Source of the DNA: Salticus scenicus
Taxonomy: Eukaryota; Arthropoda; Arachnida; Araneae; Salticidae
NCBI GenBank assembly: GCA_963930645.1
Contig: OZ005652.1
Coordinates: 315,152,652-315,216,651, forward strand
Reading direction: 5' to 3'
Length of the DNA: 64,000 nucleotides
Shown piece by piece: positions 20,472 to 31,844 of the stretch. Positions within the stretch are counted from its first letter, which is position 1. Each line of letters starts with the position of its first letter. The position numbers and the translations under genes are program-made. The notes beneath the pieces were generated by a model. The model had not been told where the DNA came from. It was given only the letters and a program-made list of their open reading frames with translations, and ran no database searches.

Positions 20472-22694
20472 TTGGAAGGCATTAGAATCCCTAGAAGGAT
20501 ATTAGAAAATCATGCTCTAAATACAAATGTGTCATTCCATGTGTTTTGTGATGCATCAAGCCACGCTTATGCAACTTGTATATATATCAGAGAAGAAAAT
20601 AATTTTCATGTGAGATGTCAATTGGTTCAAGCTCGTGCTCGAGTAGCACCCTTGAAATCAGTCTCCATACCGAGACTAGAATTATTAGCATGTTGTTTAG
20701 GTGTTAGATTAATGAATTCTATAAAAGGAGACTTCTGTGACAGCCAAGTTCAAACTTTCTATTGGTCTGACTCCATGAACGCATTGTTCTGGATAAAAAA
20801 TCAAGAACCATGGGGAGTATTTGTGCTGAATCGTACCAGAGAAATAAGATCTTTGAGTCATCCCAACGACTGGAGATACGTCCCGGGTAACTTAAATCCA
20901 GCTGACCTTCCATCAAGAGGTTGCAATGCTGATGCTTTACTCAAATCCCTTTGGTGGGAGGGTCCGGAATTTTTGAAGACACCAACGAGTCAATGGCCGA
21001 GACAAGAAATCTCACCCGAAATACAGATTGTCAATTCAGAAAAAAAAAGGTCGATCATTTCTGCTCTAAGTACTGAAACTACTGAGAAGTTTTATGAGAG
21101 ATACTCGTCTTACGTGAAATTATTAAGAGTTACGGCATGGATATACAGATTCATCTCGAATCTTCGAAATCGTTCTAAACGAAATTCTGGGGATCTTACA
21201 AATAAGGAACTTAAACATGCTGAATTATTCCTGTTAAAGATGGTTCAAAGGGAAGACTTTCCTAAAGGAATAGATGATCGTTTACGAAAACTTCATCCCA
21301 CCGTTGACAAAGATGGCCTTCTAAGGGTAAAGTCTCTTATACTTAGAAGTAAAGATAATACAGACTTTCGTTTGCCTATCATTTTACCAGGAAATCATTA
21401 CATCGTGCAGAAATTGATAGAATGGAAACATAACGAATTAAACCACGCAGGAGTACAAATATTAATGAACCATCTCCGAGAAAAATATTGGATTCTCAGG
21501 TGCAGAAAGTCCATACGGCAAGTTACTTTACGTTGTATAAGATGCAAACGCTTCACCGTAAATTCTGTTCAGCCTGAAATCACCGCCTTGCCGGAAGACA
21601 GGATCAGAGATGCTGCTATCTTTGAAATTACCGGGGTTGATTTAGCCGGACCTTTGTACTTGAAAAATGGTAAAAAATGTTGGATTGTGCTGTACACCTG
21701 CGCTGTTTACAGAGCGGTACATCTTGAATTATTAACATCATTATCCTCTGAAGCATTTTTGCAAACCCTGCGAAGATTTGTTGCGAGAAGGGGTCGACCT
21801 TCTGTAATATACAGCGATCGAGGCACAAATTTTTCAGGAGCTTCGAAGCTATTTACTGATCCTATACTTGCAAAAATACGGAAGGAAGCCCTAGTACAGA
21901 ACATAATATGGAAGTTTATCCCCCCAGCTTCACCATGGTGGGGTGGCTGGTGGGAACGCTTAATAGGCTGTACAAAGCAAATTTTGAGAAGAGTATTAGG
22001 ACGAGCAGCTCTAGATTTTGAAGAACTTTACACAATTATATGTGATTTCGAATGTTTGATGAATTCCAGACCATTAACTACTATTTCTGAGGATCCCGAT
22101 GATTTAATTCCATTGACTCCGAGCATGTTTTTGCAAGGAATTAAAGAAACTGGTCTTCCTGACCTAGATAACTTCGAAAATGTGAATTTAAAAAGAAGAC
22201 TTCGATATTTGCTAAAATTGAAGAAAGATTTACGGAAAAGATTCAGAATTGAATATCTAGGACAATTAAAAAATTCAAAGCGTATCGCTAAGACTGACAA
22301 AAAAATTGCTGTAGGAGACATAGTTCTCGTCGGTCATGATAATCAAAAACGAATCAACTGGCCATTAGCCAGAGTTGTGGAAACTTATCCTGGTAAAGAC
22401 GGAATAGTTCGAGTGGCAAAAATCAAGACAGAAAATGGGTTTTTGATACGCCCAGTTCAAAGACTTTATCTGTTAGAGATCTCGTCTGATGGATCTAGTG
22501 ATTTTCGTGCAAAGTATGCTGCAAATGGAACTTTGATAACTACTCGTTCTACACCGAAAAGATGCCCTGATCCCTCTGAACTGTCTAGAACTGTTTCAAA
22601 GAATGTCAAGAAATCTGTTGAGATACCTGACGAAAAACAACGATTTACCAGGAGGGGTAGATCCATTAGAGCTCCAGATAGACTGAATTTATAA
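20472..22694 (+). CDS. Pol C-terminal part: RNase H and integrase
   Basis: A 740-codon frame; homology begins a few codons before the ATG, from about 20445. RNase H carries the four acidic residues D27 (F-C-D-A-S), E70 (P-R-L-E-L-L), D100 (Y-W-S-D-S) and D144 (N-P-A-D-L). Integrase has the zinc site H320, H325, C355, C358, then the DDE triad D390 (G-V-D-L-A-G), D449 (Y-S-D-R-G-T-N-F) and E495 (W-W-E-R-L-I-G). The C-terminal region from about residue 610 (W-P-L-A-R-V) matches the DUF5641 domain of Pao integrases. All catalytic residues are present, so this half looks intact. RNase H removes the RNA template and integrase inserts the DNA copy. Confidence 0.92.
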   Translation: MEGIRIPRRILENHALNTNVSFHVFCDASSHAYATCIYIREENNFHVRCQLVQARARVAPLKSVSIPRLELLACCLGVRLMNSIKGDFCDSQVQTFYWSDSMNALFWIKNQEPWGVFVLNRTREIRSLSHPNDWRYVPGNLNPADLPSRGCNADALLKSLWWEGPEFLKTPTSQWPRQEISPEIQIVNSEKKRSIISALSTETTEKFYERYSSYVKLLRVTAWIYRFISNLRNRSKRNSGDLTNKELKHAELFLLKMVQREDFPKGIDDRLRKLHPTVDKDGLLRVKSLILRSKDNTDFRLPIILPGNHYIVQKLIEWKHNELNHAGVQILMNHLREKYWILRCRKSIRQVTLRCIRCKRFTVNSVQPEITALPEDRIRDAAIFEITGVDLAGPLYLKNGKKCWIVLYTCAVYRAVHLELLTSLSSEAFLQTLRRFVARRGRPSVIYSDRGTNFSGASKLFTDPILAKIRKEALVQNIIWKFIPPASPWWGGWWERLIGCTKQILRRVLGRAALDFEELYTIICDFECLMNSRPLTTISEDPDDLIPLTPSMFLQGIKETGLPDLDNFENVNLKRRLRYLLKLKKDLRKRFRIEYLGQLKNSKRIAKTDKKIAVGDIVLVGHDNQKRINWPLARVVETYPGKDGIVRVAKIKTENGFLIRPVQRLYLLEISSDGSSDFRAKYAANGTLITTRSTPKRCPDPSELSRTVSKNVKKSVEIPDEKQRFTRRGRSIRAPDRLNL

Positions 22695-22823
22695 TTGACT
22701 GATAGAACTTTTATTTACCTTTTTTTTTTTTTTCTCTCTGTTCCTTTTCATTTTTGCTTGATGTAATGTTTATTAATATGTCTTTTTTCTCTTTTTTTGT
22801 TTGATTTTGTACAAGATTGCCAG

Positions 22824-22840
22824 AATCAAAGGTGGGAGGA
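22824..22840 (+). other. Polypurine tract
   Basis: The purine-rich run AAAGGTGGGAGGA ends exactly at the 3' LTR start TGACCC. It primes plus-strand DNA synthesis in LTR elements. Confidence 0.8.
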
Positions 22841-23242
22841 TGACCCATTCTTGCCGTCAGGAGGCGGGCTGTTCTTCCACTGGAGATCGTCTGCCTATTT
22901 TTATGTTTTATTGATTGGCAACATGGTTTTTTCTGATGATAAAAAGTTTTGTTTTTCTGTTGTAAAAAAGAAGGAATGTGAATCCGTAAGGATATGAAAG
23001 AGCGTTCTGACGCTCGACAGCTAATATTAAATATTGTGATAGCTGCAGATATTAATGAAACAATTATGTATTATAAATGTAAATAGTGCGTCTAATTAAA
23101 CGTTTGTGTCGTGAAACTTGAGCTGTGTTTATTTCGACTACTTTGTGATTACTTAGAACAAGCCGGCGAAAAAGAACAAGACCTGTCAGGTAAGAAATAT
23201 TTTATCCTCTTTCTTATGAAATTTATAAAACCTGACGGGACA
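22841..23242 (+). repeat. 3' LTR of the BEL/Pao element
   Basis: 402 bp, TG...CA ends intact. It differs from the 5' LTR at 7 positions (about 1.7 percent), with no length change. Confidence 0.95.
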
Positions 23243-23494
23243 GCTACAACAAATCTTTCAAGTTTGGATATTTATAAGAGTCCACTCCTTGGTCCGTGAT
23301 GTCCGCTCCGTTGAAACATTAATTTAGAAATTAATTAATTACCAACCAAAAAATAGCTAACGAGATAGCTCATCAAGTAAATTAGATTCATAGTTGTCAA
23401 GAAGGAATTAAGGAATTTTTAAAAAAATTTTTGGTAAAATTTTTATATTCTCAAATTAGTCTTCATTTTTTACCTCTTAGATTGGCAGTCACCC

Positions 23495-23528
<34 letters not shown>

Positions 23529-23761
23529 AAAAGTCATTAATTAATAACATAAAAATCTGTTTGAAATAAGCCAAATAATAACAATAAAGATAAGAGGAAA
23601 CTGTATGTAAGGGATATTTAATAATTGTGCATGAAAAAACAAATCCATATTTGAAATCATTTTAAGTATGTATTACATTAGCATCTGAAATATTTTTTAT
23701 TTATTTTATTTTATTTTTTTAATAATATCTATATTTTGTACGCACAGTAAATATATATATA
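23243..23761. other. AT-rich stretch with TA microsatellite
   Basis: A TA repeat lies at 23496-23521. No gene seen. It ends in a TA run at which element D is inserted. Confidence 0.4.
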
Positions 23762-23884
23762 CTAGCAGGCTTTGCCCGCTTCGCTGGACATTAAACTTAA
23801 ATGAGTTGTCAAAATCCCATATCTTTATTAATAACCTAAGTTCTCGCTGTGATTGGTAGCGGTATTCTCGTTCGCAAAGTGAGG

Positions 23885-24258
23885 AGTCTGGGTCTCCACT
23901 GTCTTCGGCAAAACTTACCCACTCCTTACTTCCCCTTCCTCAGCGGGTGAGTTCGAAGTTTTGAAAAATCACACTAATGTACATAATGCGTACACTTAAT
24001 CAAGATCTAGTCTGGGTCTCCACTGTCTTCGGCACAACTTACCCACTCCTTACTTCCCCTTCCTCAGCGGGTGAGTTCGAAGTTTTGCAAAATCACACTA
24101 ATGTACATAATGCGTACACTTAATCAATATCCAGTCTGGGTCTCCACTGTCTTCGGCACAACTTACCCACTCCTTACTTCCCCTTCCTCAGCGGGTGAGT
24201 TCGAAGTTTTGCAAAATCACATTAATGTACATAATGCGTACACTTAATCAATATCCAC
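23885..24258. repeat. Three-copy tandem repeat, 124-125 bp unit
   Basis: Units start GTCTGGGTCTCCACTGTCTT at 23885, 24010 and 24134 and are nearly identical. A diverged minus-sense counterpart is in the truncated element F (55260-55420). Confidence 0.9.
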
Positions 24259-24762
24259 ACACCAAAATTCGCCATTCTAAGATATTTCAAAGCAAATTCA
24301 AACGGAAAAACATGTTTTTACACATGTTTATTGGGAACAACTTCAGTATAACCCCACAACGATATTTGGCGATTTTTTTGTTTGGCGATTATGGCTAAAT
24401 CATAAATCTAAAAATCATAAATCATACATGATAAATGATAAAATCATAATCTAAATCATAAAACATAAAATCATAAATCCAAAATAAACAACATATTAGG
24501 CTGCCATATTATATCGCAAACAGTCCAGAACGACATTGTTATCCTTCAAAACGGCGCCAAAGAAAAATCGCCAAATTCAACTGTTGGGTTATACTGAAGT
24601 TATACCGTTTAGCCCTCCGACTCCGAGAAGGGGGGGGGGATTTCAAATTTCGGGAAATCCAGTTACAATAAGTGCCGGATGCAAACAAACAATTTACGCA
24701 CCAAATTTCGTGACCACACAAGTCTTTAATAGAAAATATTACAAATAAATAAATACAAAAAG

Positions 24763-24937
24763 CACAGCTTTAGTATGGGACACCTTTGGAGAATTTAAAT
24801 ATTTTAAGCCATTTTTGCGATGAACTGAATTGGCTATCTCAATTGTGCAATTAAAGATCTTGGCGAGAAACGTCCGAGCTACGTCGGTTCCGAATTTCAA
24901 ATTTTGCCAAAGGGATCCAATTCTAAAGCTGTTCCAT
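24763..24937. repeat. Short palindromic element inside D
   Basis: Imperfect inverted ends: ACAGCTTTAGTATGGGAC on the left and the reverse complement of a closely related sequence on the right. A related GCAGCTTTAGTATAGAGTCC occurs once in element B at about 11505. It could be a small MITE or a fold-back segment of the Helitron. Confidence 0.5.
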
Positions 24938-26157
24938 ACACAAAATAAATAAATAAATAAAATAAAATAAAATAAAAAATCTTTTCTGATATCTAGAAAA
25001 TAAAAATAAAAAATCTTAATAAAATCCAAATTATAATCATTTACAATTAATGGGAGAACATAAAAAAAACCCTCATAAGGTACATAATAACAACAAAATA
25101 TTTTGTTTTACTGCAGGAAAGAAAAGTACTGCTTAATTAAATAAAAATATTAAACTAATGCCAAATATCTCTATGAAAATATTTATTTACGTGCAAATTC
25201 CTCATAAAAAAAAATTTAAAAAATCACCAACGAATCCGCGTTGAAAACGGAAAAAGGGTAAAATAAATTAGAAATATCTGACCTATATTTATAAATTTGA
25301 TACCAAATGAAAGGGGTGATTTTTCTGAATCCAGGGGTGCAAACAGTTTTTCGATGCGACAATTAGATTTTTAAAAAATAACTAAAGTATGAAATTTAAG
25401 TGGCAACGGAAAAACGGAAAAAGTGGAAAATAAATTAGAAGTATCAGACCTATCGTTACAAATTCAGTACCAAATGAAAGAGGTGATTTTTCTGAATCCT
25501 GGGATGTAAACAGTTTTTCGATACGACAATTAGATGTTTTAAAATTAACTAAAGTATGAAACTCAGATGGCACATTTCAATCTTTTCATAATTTGTAGTG
25601 CGAATCACGCGAATAAAAAAAGTCTTTATCTTAAAATTTTATTTTTGCATTTTATTTTTCCATTCAAAGCGTTTTCGTGAAAAAATATTTATGGCGCATG
25701 CGCAGGCGTTTTTTACCAACAATTTAAACACTAATCAGAATTTTAAAAATTTCTATAGATATAATTTTAAGTTGGGTGAAGACCTAAGTTTCTGCCAAGC
25801 GCCGTTGAATTCCGTCCAGCCGTTCTCGAGTGATGCCCGGACAAACGTGTTTTAGTCTTTTACCCCCTAGGGGGGGGAACGGGGGGGAATTTCTGAAAAG
25901 TTGATAGATATAATTTTAAGTTGGGCGAAGACCTAAATCCCTGACAAGCGCCGTTGAATTCCGTCCTGCCGTTCTCAAGTGATGCCCGGACAAAAAAAGC
26001 GACGGACACGATGACACACACACCCACACATACACACACACAGGCAAAAGTTTCTGAAGTCATTTTCGGCTTTCATGGGGTGTAAAACGTGAAGATATCG
26101 CAAAATTTTTCGATTCTGACAAATTTACAGACAAAAGTCTGTTTTTATTAATATAGA

Positions 26158-26394
26158 TATATATATATATATATATGTGTGTAATTTTTTTTTCTTTCTT
26201 TTTTTTTAAATAATTGTCCTAGATATTTTTATTATACATATGCAATGAAAGTCATTAGTAATTATTATACTGACATTTCTTGAAAATTATTCCAAAAATA
26301 AATAAATAAATATTTAAAAAAGTTTTGGAAAAAGAAGTTCTAATGCTCCCTGCTGATTAATTCTTAATTCCTTCCCCCCTTTATCTTTTTGCCC
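26158..26394. other. AT-rich stretch with TA and T runs
   Basis: TA repeat at 26157-26177. No gene seen. Confidence 0.4.
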
Positions 26395-26475
26395 CACTTG
26401 TGGCCGAAAGGTTCTGCTCTCCAAGCTGGTAGAGGGGAGATGCCGGGTTCAAAGCCATGTTGCGATCGTCAATCC
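26395..26475 (+). repeat. tRNA-derived SINE-like head
   Basis: Contains TGGCCGAAAGG at about 26401-26411, close to a pol III A box, and GGTTCAAAGCC at 26446-26456, which fits the B-box consensus GGTTCRANNCC. The spacing of about 36 bases is normal. Flanks do not fold into an obvious complete tRNA cloverleaf, so a SINE head or decayed tRNA-related sequence is more likely than a working tRNA gene. Confidence 0.4.
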
Positions 26476-26797
26476 AGCCATTCTGATTTATTCACAATCT
26501 TTTCCAATACTTGCTTAAATTGCGGGATAGAAAAAAATTATATTTACATTATCCCTGGTAGCAAAACATTTGATATTTAATAATATCTACTTCTTGTACT
26601 CACACCAAAAAATTCCTTTTTATTATTATTTTTTAATTATTATTATTATTATTATTTTGCTTTTTAATTATTGTTTTACACACACATATATATATATAAT
26701 CATTATACATATGCAGTGAAATATAGTAATTAGATAAAGTATTTAAATGCTATTGTGTTCACTCAGACACATACACATACCTTTCATAAAAACAGAA
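26476..26797. other. AT-rich stretch, ATT microsatellite
   Basis: ATT/TTA repeats at about 26621-26657 and a TA run near 26684. No gene seen. Confidence 0.4.
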
Positions 26798-27232
26798 AAA
26801 TGAATTCAGGAGACCACAAAACGTATAAATATACCAAAAACCCACAGTGGATTATTATTTTTTCATGGGTACAATATTTACCTTACATAGTATATGTTTG
26901 AAAATTAAAAATGAATTCTGGAGACCTTAAAACGTATAGATATACCAAATTCTCATAGTTCGATTTTCTTCAAAATTAAAAGTATTTTCTAACATAGTTT
27001 TATATAACTTTTTTAACTTCTCAACATATACTAAAGAGATAAATCTTTATTTGGGAATAACAACTCTAAAATAGTACACAAATGAAAAAGTAAATGTATG
27101 GACATTATAATAATTTTTACTTTCCGTACATGCATATTTAAAGAGAATATTGTAATCATGTCAAAAATCCGACTTTGATATTTTAATGCTTCTATATGTT
27201 TTGAGGTGCCCTGAGTTCATTTTGAGTCATTG
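26798..27232. repeat. Inverted-repeat element built on the CTCAAAACGT motif
   Basis: The left end AAAATGAATTCAGGAGACC (26801) and a second direct copy at 26910 are mirrored by an inverted copy at 27194-27232. The arms are about 35 bases. No coding sequence. Confidence 0.5.
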
Positions 27233-27882
27233 TAGATATTTATTTTTCTTTTTTAATCTCAGAATTATAAGAAATCTGCATGCATAGGCATTTCAAGGAA
27301 ACAATATTACATATATTAAAATTTTACTAGGACTATTTAAATTAAATAAAGTTCAAAATTTTTATTATTTTAAAAATGTTTCCTGCTAACGAATTTTTCT
27401 TTACTTCCCTCGATTTTAGAGTATTACAATATAAAGTTATGTGGTTGTGTGGCTTAAGGGTGATTATTACACTAGGGTCCTAGGCCCATAGGTGTAATGC
27501 CCTCCGTGGGGCTCTTTGTAAGAGGGAGGGGGTCCCAGCCTGTATTTTGTTACTTTTGGAGAAAATCACAGAAAACTCCTAACGGCTAGGTCAATGAGTG
27601 TGACTTGGGGTCGAAACCGGCACATCATATCTACCACAGTTTAATAATGTAATCTAAGTATGGTGTATTCATCAATAAGCTTTTTTTTTTTTTTGTTTGA
27701 ATGTTAAAAATTTGAATTAAATTTCAGCATTCAAACATTCAATTATATAAAAAAAAAATCCACAAAGTAATATCGAAGTATGTTTAGAATATATTGCTAA
27801 AAACCGTAATAATGCAAAATCCAGTAAAAATTATAATAATAATAATAATAATAATTAATAAGCAGAGAGCATTAAAAAAATA

Positions 27883-27920
<38 letters not shown>

Positions 27921-28248
27921 TTTTATTTAGATAGTTTTCAAGAAATTTTCATATACTTATGCAAATTTTCATATGCAAATTTTCATAACTCTAATGCAAA
28001 AAATAACAAATATATATATTTAAAACATTTACTATCAACGTAAAATGGTATCATATGTTTCAAGATGCTCATATTTTGATACGAATTTAAAAAAAAAAAA
28101 AAATTGTCTTCACAGAAAAATATTAAAATGCACTCTATTTCATTATATATATATTACTTTCAAATTTCATTCGTTTTTGATAAAGAAAGGTTTCTAAAAG
28201 TTTATTATTAGGCATTAGTATTTCAAATCATCATTAAAGAGCGCGAAT
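27233..28248. other. Repeat-like GC-richer island and microsatellites
   Basis: About 27455-27640 is clearly richer in G and C than its surroundings and includes GGGGTCGAAACCGG, one mismatch from a pol III B box, so it may be part of a SINE; no matching A box at normal distance was found. ATA/AAT repeats lie at 27832-27855 and a TA repeat at 27883-27916. Confidence 0.35.
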
Positions 28249-28634
28249 ATCACGATGAATAAACGATCCTTTTATTCTATTTTTTATGATGAAAACTTTT
28301 TAACAAACATATATAGTTCTACATGCATTGATATAATTATTATGCCCATTCAAAAAAAATTTCGACATTTTAATGAGATTCTTGCGTGAACTGCAAATGC
28401 ATGTATAAAATGTCATTCTTATGACCGGACCTTTAAATTAGCGATGAAGAAACGATTCTTTTTATTATATTTTTTGTGGTGAAAACATTCTGACAAACAA
28501 ACATAGAATTCTACATGCCCTGATATTAATTATTATGCATATTCAAAAAAAATTTTCGGCATTTTAATGAGTTTACAGCGTTAATTACAAATGCTTCTCT
28601 ATAATGTTATTCCTATGGCTAGACCTTTAAATCA
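28249..28634. repeat. Two-copy direct repeat, about 192 bp unit
   Basis: The segments 28249-28440 and 28441-28634 are diverged direct copies, sharing GATGAA-AAACGAT, TTCTACATGC, a CATTCAAAAAAAATTT-like block and ACCTTTAAAT. No coding frame. Confidence 0.7.
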
Positions 28635-29049
28635 GGCGAAATCGATACTTGTATACAGCGCCAATTGCTGGGTAGCGGTAAAGTATGTAAGTTCTGGCTG
28701 TACGGTCTTTTCGCCTTGTCTGGACAGCCGTTATTGAAACGCAGGGAGCTATGTTATAAGATGGAAGCGAGATCAAAATTAAGTATCTTAAAAACGACTC
28801 GAACAATAGTCTTCATATTTTCTGGATAAACTTCTATAGGTTATCATTTCGTACGTGACAATTGAATACTTCAGCAAAACGGATACGCGTCTAGAATAAA
28901 TAGATTAATTTCCAGTTTAGCATGTGGTATCCTTAAATTCCGCTTGAAGGGTTTTCCTTAGTTTCGACTTATTAACTCTTTTTACTTTTTCTTACCCATA
29001 GGGTCGTGTAAGTATTGTTTTAGGGTTAAATTTTCGAACGTGAGTTTTT
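28635..29049. other. Stretch without recognised feature
   Basis: Moderately GC-richer sequence near 28650-28790. No element ends or protein motif recognised. Confidence 0.35.
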
Positions 29050-30010
29050 GTTATATTTACATGTTCTGAGGTCCTGTGAATATGAAAATCATGTTTTTAG
29101 CGAATGGTCTGTATGTCTGTCTGTCTGTGTGTCTGTTATAAGCATATCTCAAGAACAAATAGTAGCAGAAATTCCAAACTTGGTATTCTAACTGTGTATC
29201 ATATAGGGATGCTACAGTAAGCTTTTCGTTGAGATGAAGCAAACGGTTCGTGCACAGGGACACTCAAAACTATTCAAATACATTACGTCTATGGGGGAAA
29301 TTGCAGGTAAGTAGAGTTTAACATCTATAGACTGCACTAACCCAAATGAAACGAATATATATTTTTTGTAATAGAGATAGTCAACTGGGAAATTTTTTTT
29401 GTGTATGTAGGAGACTCGCTTCCCCCCTGGGGGGAAAGTCCCCCCTCGAGGGGAGTAAATTTTCATGATGGGTATCTTTCAAAGGAGCTCGCCAATACCT
29501 TTAAAACGAATGGTTGAACCATTGATCTGGGATAATATAAAATAAAGTTATCAATTTTTTTTTTTTCATTTTTAACCAAAAAATAAAAAAATAAAATAAA
29601 ATAAAATAAATAAATAATAATGTAATATTGAGAATAAATTCAACTTTTTTTTTTTTTTTTTTTTTTTAATATTTAGTATTATACTACTTCTCTAATATGG
29701 AAATCGTCTGCATTATCGTAAAAGATAATTTGTTTAAATAATAATTTTAATAATTTATTTTTTAAAAACAGAATTATTTTTTAATAACCGAATTAAATTT
29801 TATATAAATGTAGGTGCATTAATGAAACGGGGGTTGAGGGGTTCGATGGCCCCCCTCACACAAAACTAATTATCATATAAAACTTTTCCGAAGTCTAATT
29901 TGAATTGTTTAACATAGGTTTACATAACAGTACTCGTTATGTTACCTCTTAATATCCAACCTGTATGTATAGTATTAAATTTCAGGGTAAGAGAAAGTCA
30001 TGTGAGTGAC
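29050..30010 (+). repeat. Dispersed repeat family R1, copy 1
   Basis: Modules in order: CATGTTCTGAGGTCC, a GTCT run (29105-29137), AAGAACAAAT, a block around TATTCAAATACATTACG, a C/G-rich palindromic block (29419-29455), CTTTCAAAGG with CCTTTAAAACGAATGG, T runs, then a block ending CATGTGAGTGACACACC. Diverged copies of the same modules occur at 53460-55010, on the opposite strand at 48790-49540, and partly at 35640-36160. Open frames inside are not conserved. Class unknown. Confidence 0.65.
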
Positions 30011-30923
30011 ACACCGGATTATTAGATGTCATTTCATATATAATTCTTGGTTACCAGTGAGTTGATGAATTTGTGAATTTTGATAAAAATCGGAAGTGAA
30101 ACCGAAAGTCGGCGTCCAAAAAAACTCTGACGATTTCCTTGAAATTTGGTACATCCTCCTTTAAAGTGTTTTTTAGTATTCATTAGTTAGCTAATGAGGG
30201 AAAATTGATAATCGTTTTGATTAGGTAAGTCAGTTTTAGATGCCGGAAATGTGTGTCTCAAAAACAGCTTGTATTTACTGGTTACTATAGGAAAATTGAT
30301 CGGAGTCTAATTAGGTCAATTTTGTGTCTTCTAACTTCACTTTCTCCTAAAAGAGTTCGTAATATTTTTAGTATTGAGTAATACAAGTCGTGTGGTTTTT
30401 ATACGCTAGATCTTTTATGCACTTTTCTGATTTCTTATATATGTCTAAAGGTAAATTTTAAAGAATAGATATCCAGATCAAGTTTTTTATTTTATTTATT
30501 TATTTATTTTTTTAACTTACTGTGTATAAATTTATTCAATATTTCTCTTGTAAGAAATATTCCTACACAATCTATGTAATAAAGGGTTTATTCTCTTTTT
30601 GCTGTATTTTCAAATATATTTTTGAAGCAATGATATAAATAAAGAACAATAACAGGTTGTATCTAAACAGGTGAGCTAATATTTATGTACGATGAGGTAA
30701 AATTCCTGTTATTTCTATAGCAGTAAAGTAAATAAAAGCCTAAACATGTTTTAAAGTGGATAAAGAAATGTGTACAAATGAAGAGTAAATAAAAATAGAA
30801 ATCAGTATGTTTTGTTATTTACTACCTTCCAGAATTCTTAATATTATTGCGTTTCTAAAACTTTATTTTTTTTTCTCGTATTTTATAAAATACATGGAAA
30901 AATATTATATATATATATATATA

Positions 30924-30969
<46 letters not shown>

Positions 30970-31844
30970 AATTAAGAAATAAAACTTTTGTAAATTGAAC
31001 AGTCATTTCAAATGCTTTTAAAGCAATAACCTTTTACTTCTGTGGGAATACATGGAACTTCTCTTACTTCGAATCCTCAAATTTTCGATTCAGTTTGAAC
31101 TTTGAACTTTTAGTAAAAATAGAACTTCAAAACAGCTAAAGCTCAGAAAACATTCGAAGACCTAAATTAGAAAAAAAAAAATCACCGCAAATTACCACTT
31201 TTTTAGCTTTAAAAAAATAAGGGCAAAAGAATGTTGGATGCGAGAGAAAAACAAAGATGAAAAACTAAATACGCAGAATTCTTCTAACGAATAGTTCAAG
31301 GGTATAAACTTCCTTGAGATTTATGGTCATTTTAAAACTTTTTTCTTGAAACTGTTGTTTCTTTACTAAACGGTTTAACAAATTCTTGCAAAATAAATAA
31401 ATAAATAAATAAATAAATGTCGTTGAAATTTTGTTTTTTACGCAAATACATTTTTGTCGAAATTATTTTTATTCAAAATTAAGTAAATCTTCATTATCAT
31501 TTATTGCATTTTAATAGGTTATCTAATTAATCATTCTTTAGAGTTAAGAAAATATCTGAATTAAAACAATGATTTTTTTTTTCTTTTTGTAAACGAAAAC
31601 CCCGACGTACGTACCCGAAAACGTACCCGAAACGAGAACATTAACTGCATTGATTTTACTAATTAAGTTCTATACGTTATTTTATTTCATTAATTTTTTG
31701 GACAATTTGTACATAAAACTCAATCTCCTATCCTATTTCTGATTATTATTATTATTATTATTATTATTAATTTTACAAATATTTGAAAAAATTATTCTAT
31801 ATTAAATCTTTAGTAAACCTAAATTTAATTTTTATTTATTTATT
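30011..31844. other. AT-rich stretch with microsatellites
   Basis: A TA repeat of about 60 bases at 30905-30964 (one interruption), AAAT repeats at about 31391-31419 and ATT repeats at 31742-31768. A short direct duplication of CGTACCCGAAA occurs at 31609-31632. No gene seen. Confidence 0.4.

Larger units (their letters stand above)
16433..23242 (+). mobile_element. BEL/Pao LTR retrotransposon, nearly complete
   Basis: A 6810-bp element with two 402-bp LTRs, a primer-binding site, gag, pol (protease, reverse transcriptase, RNase H, integrase) and a polypurine tract. The order, DUF1759-type gag, triple zinc knuckle and integrase C-terminal domain are those of the BEL/Pao group. There is no envelope gene. 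It is broken by an in-frame stop at 18298-18300 and a one-base frame change near 20446, and the LTRs differ at 7 of 402 positions, so insertion was recent. Candidate target duplication: TACAAC at 16416-16421 and 23245-23250, which does not sit flush with the ends. Confidence 0.95.
23762..26157 (-). mobile_element. Non-autonomous Helitron-like element D
   Basis: On the minus strand it starts TCTATATTAATAAAAAC after an A and ends with the hairpin GCGGGC-AAA-GCCTGC followed by CTAG and T. It is 2396 bp with no Rep/helicase. Internally it has a three-copy tandem repeat (23885-24258), a short palindrome (24763-24937), a two-copy direct repeat (about 25300-25570), and a duplicated segment with GTTCTC(G/A)AGTGATGCCCGG (25760-25842 and 25905-25995). 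Its middle shares sequence with elements A and B. Confidence 0.75.

Noticed and set aside
23885..24258. Regular repeats considered as a CRISPR-like array
   Set aside because: The units are contiguous 124-125 bp tandem copies with no distinct spacers, in a eukaryotic transposon.
27455..27640. GC-richer block considered as a tRNA gene
   Set aside because: Only a one-mismatch B-box-like sequence is present, with no A box at normal distance and no cloverleaf.
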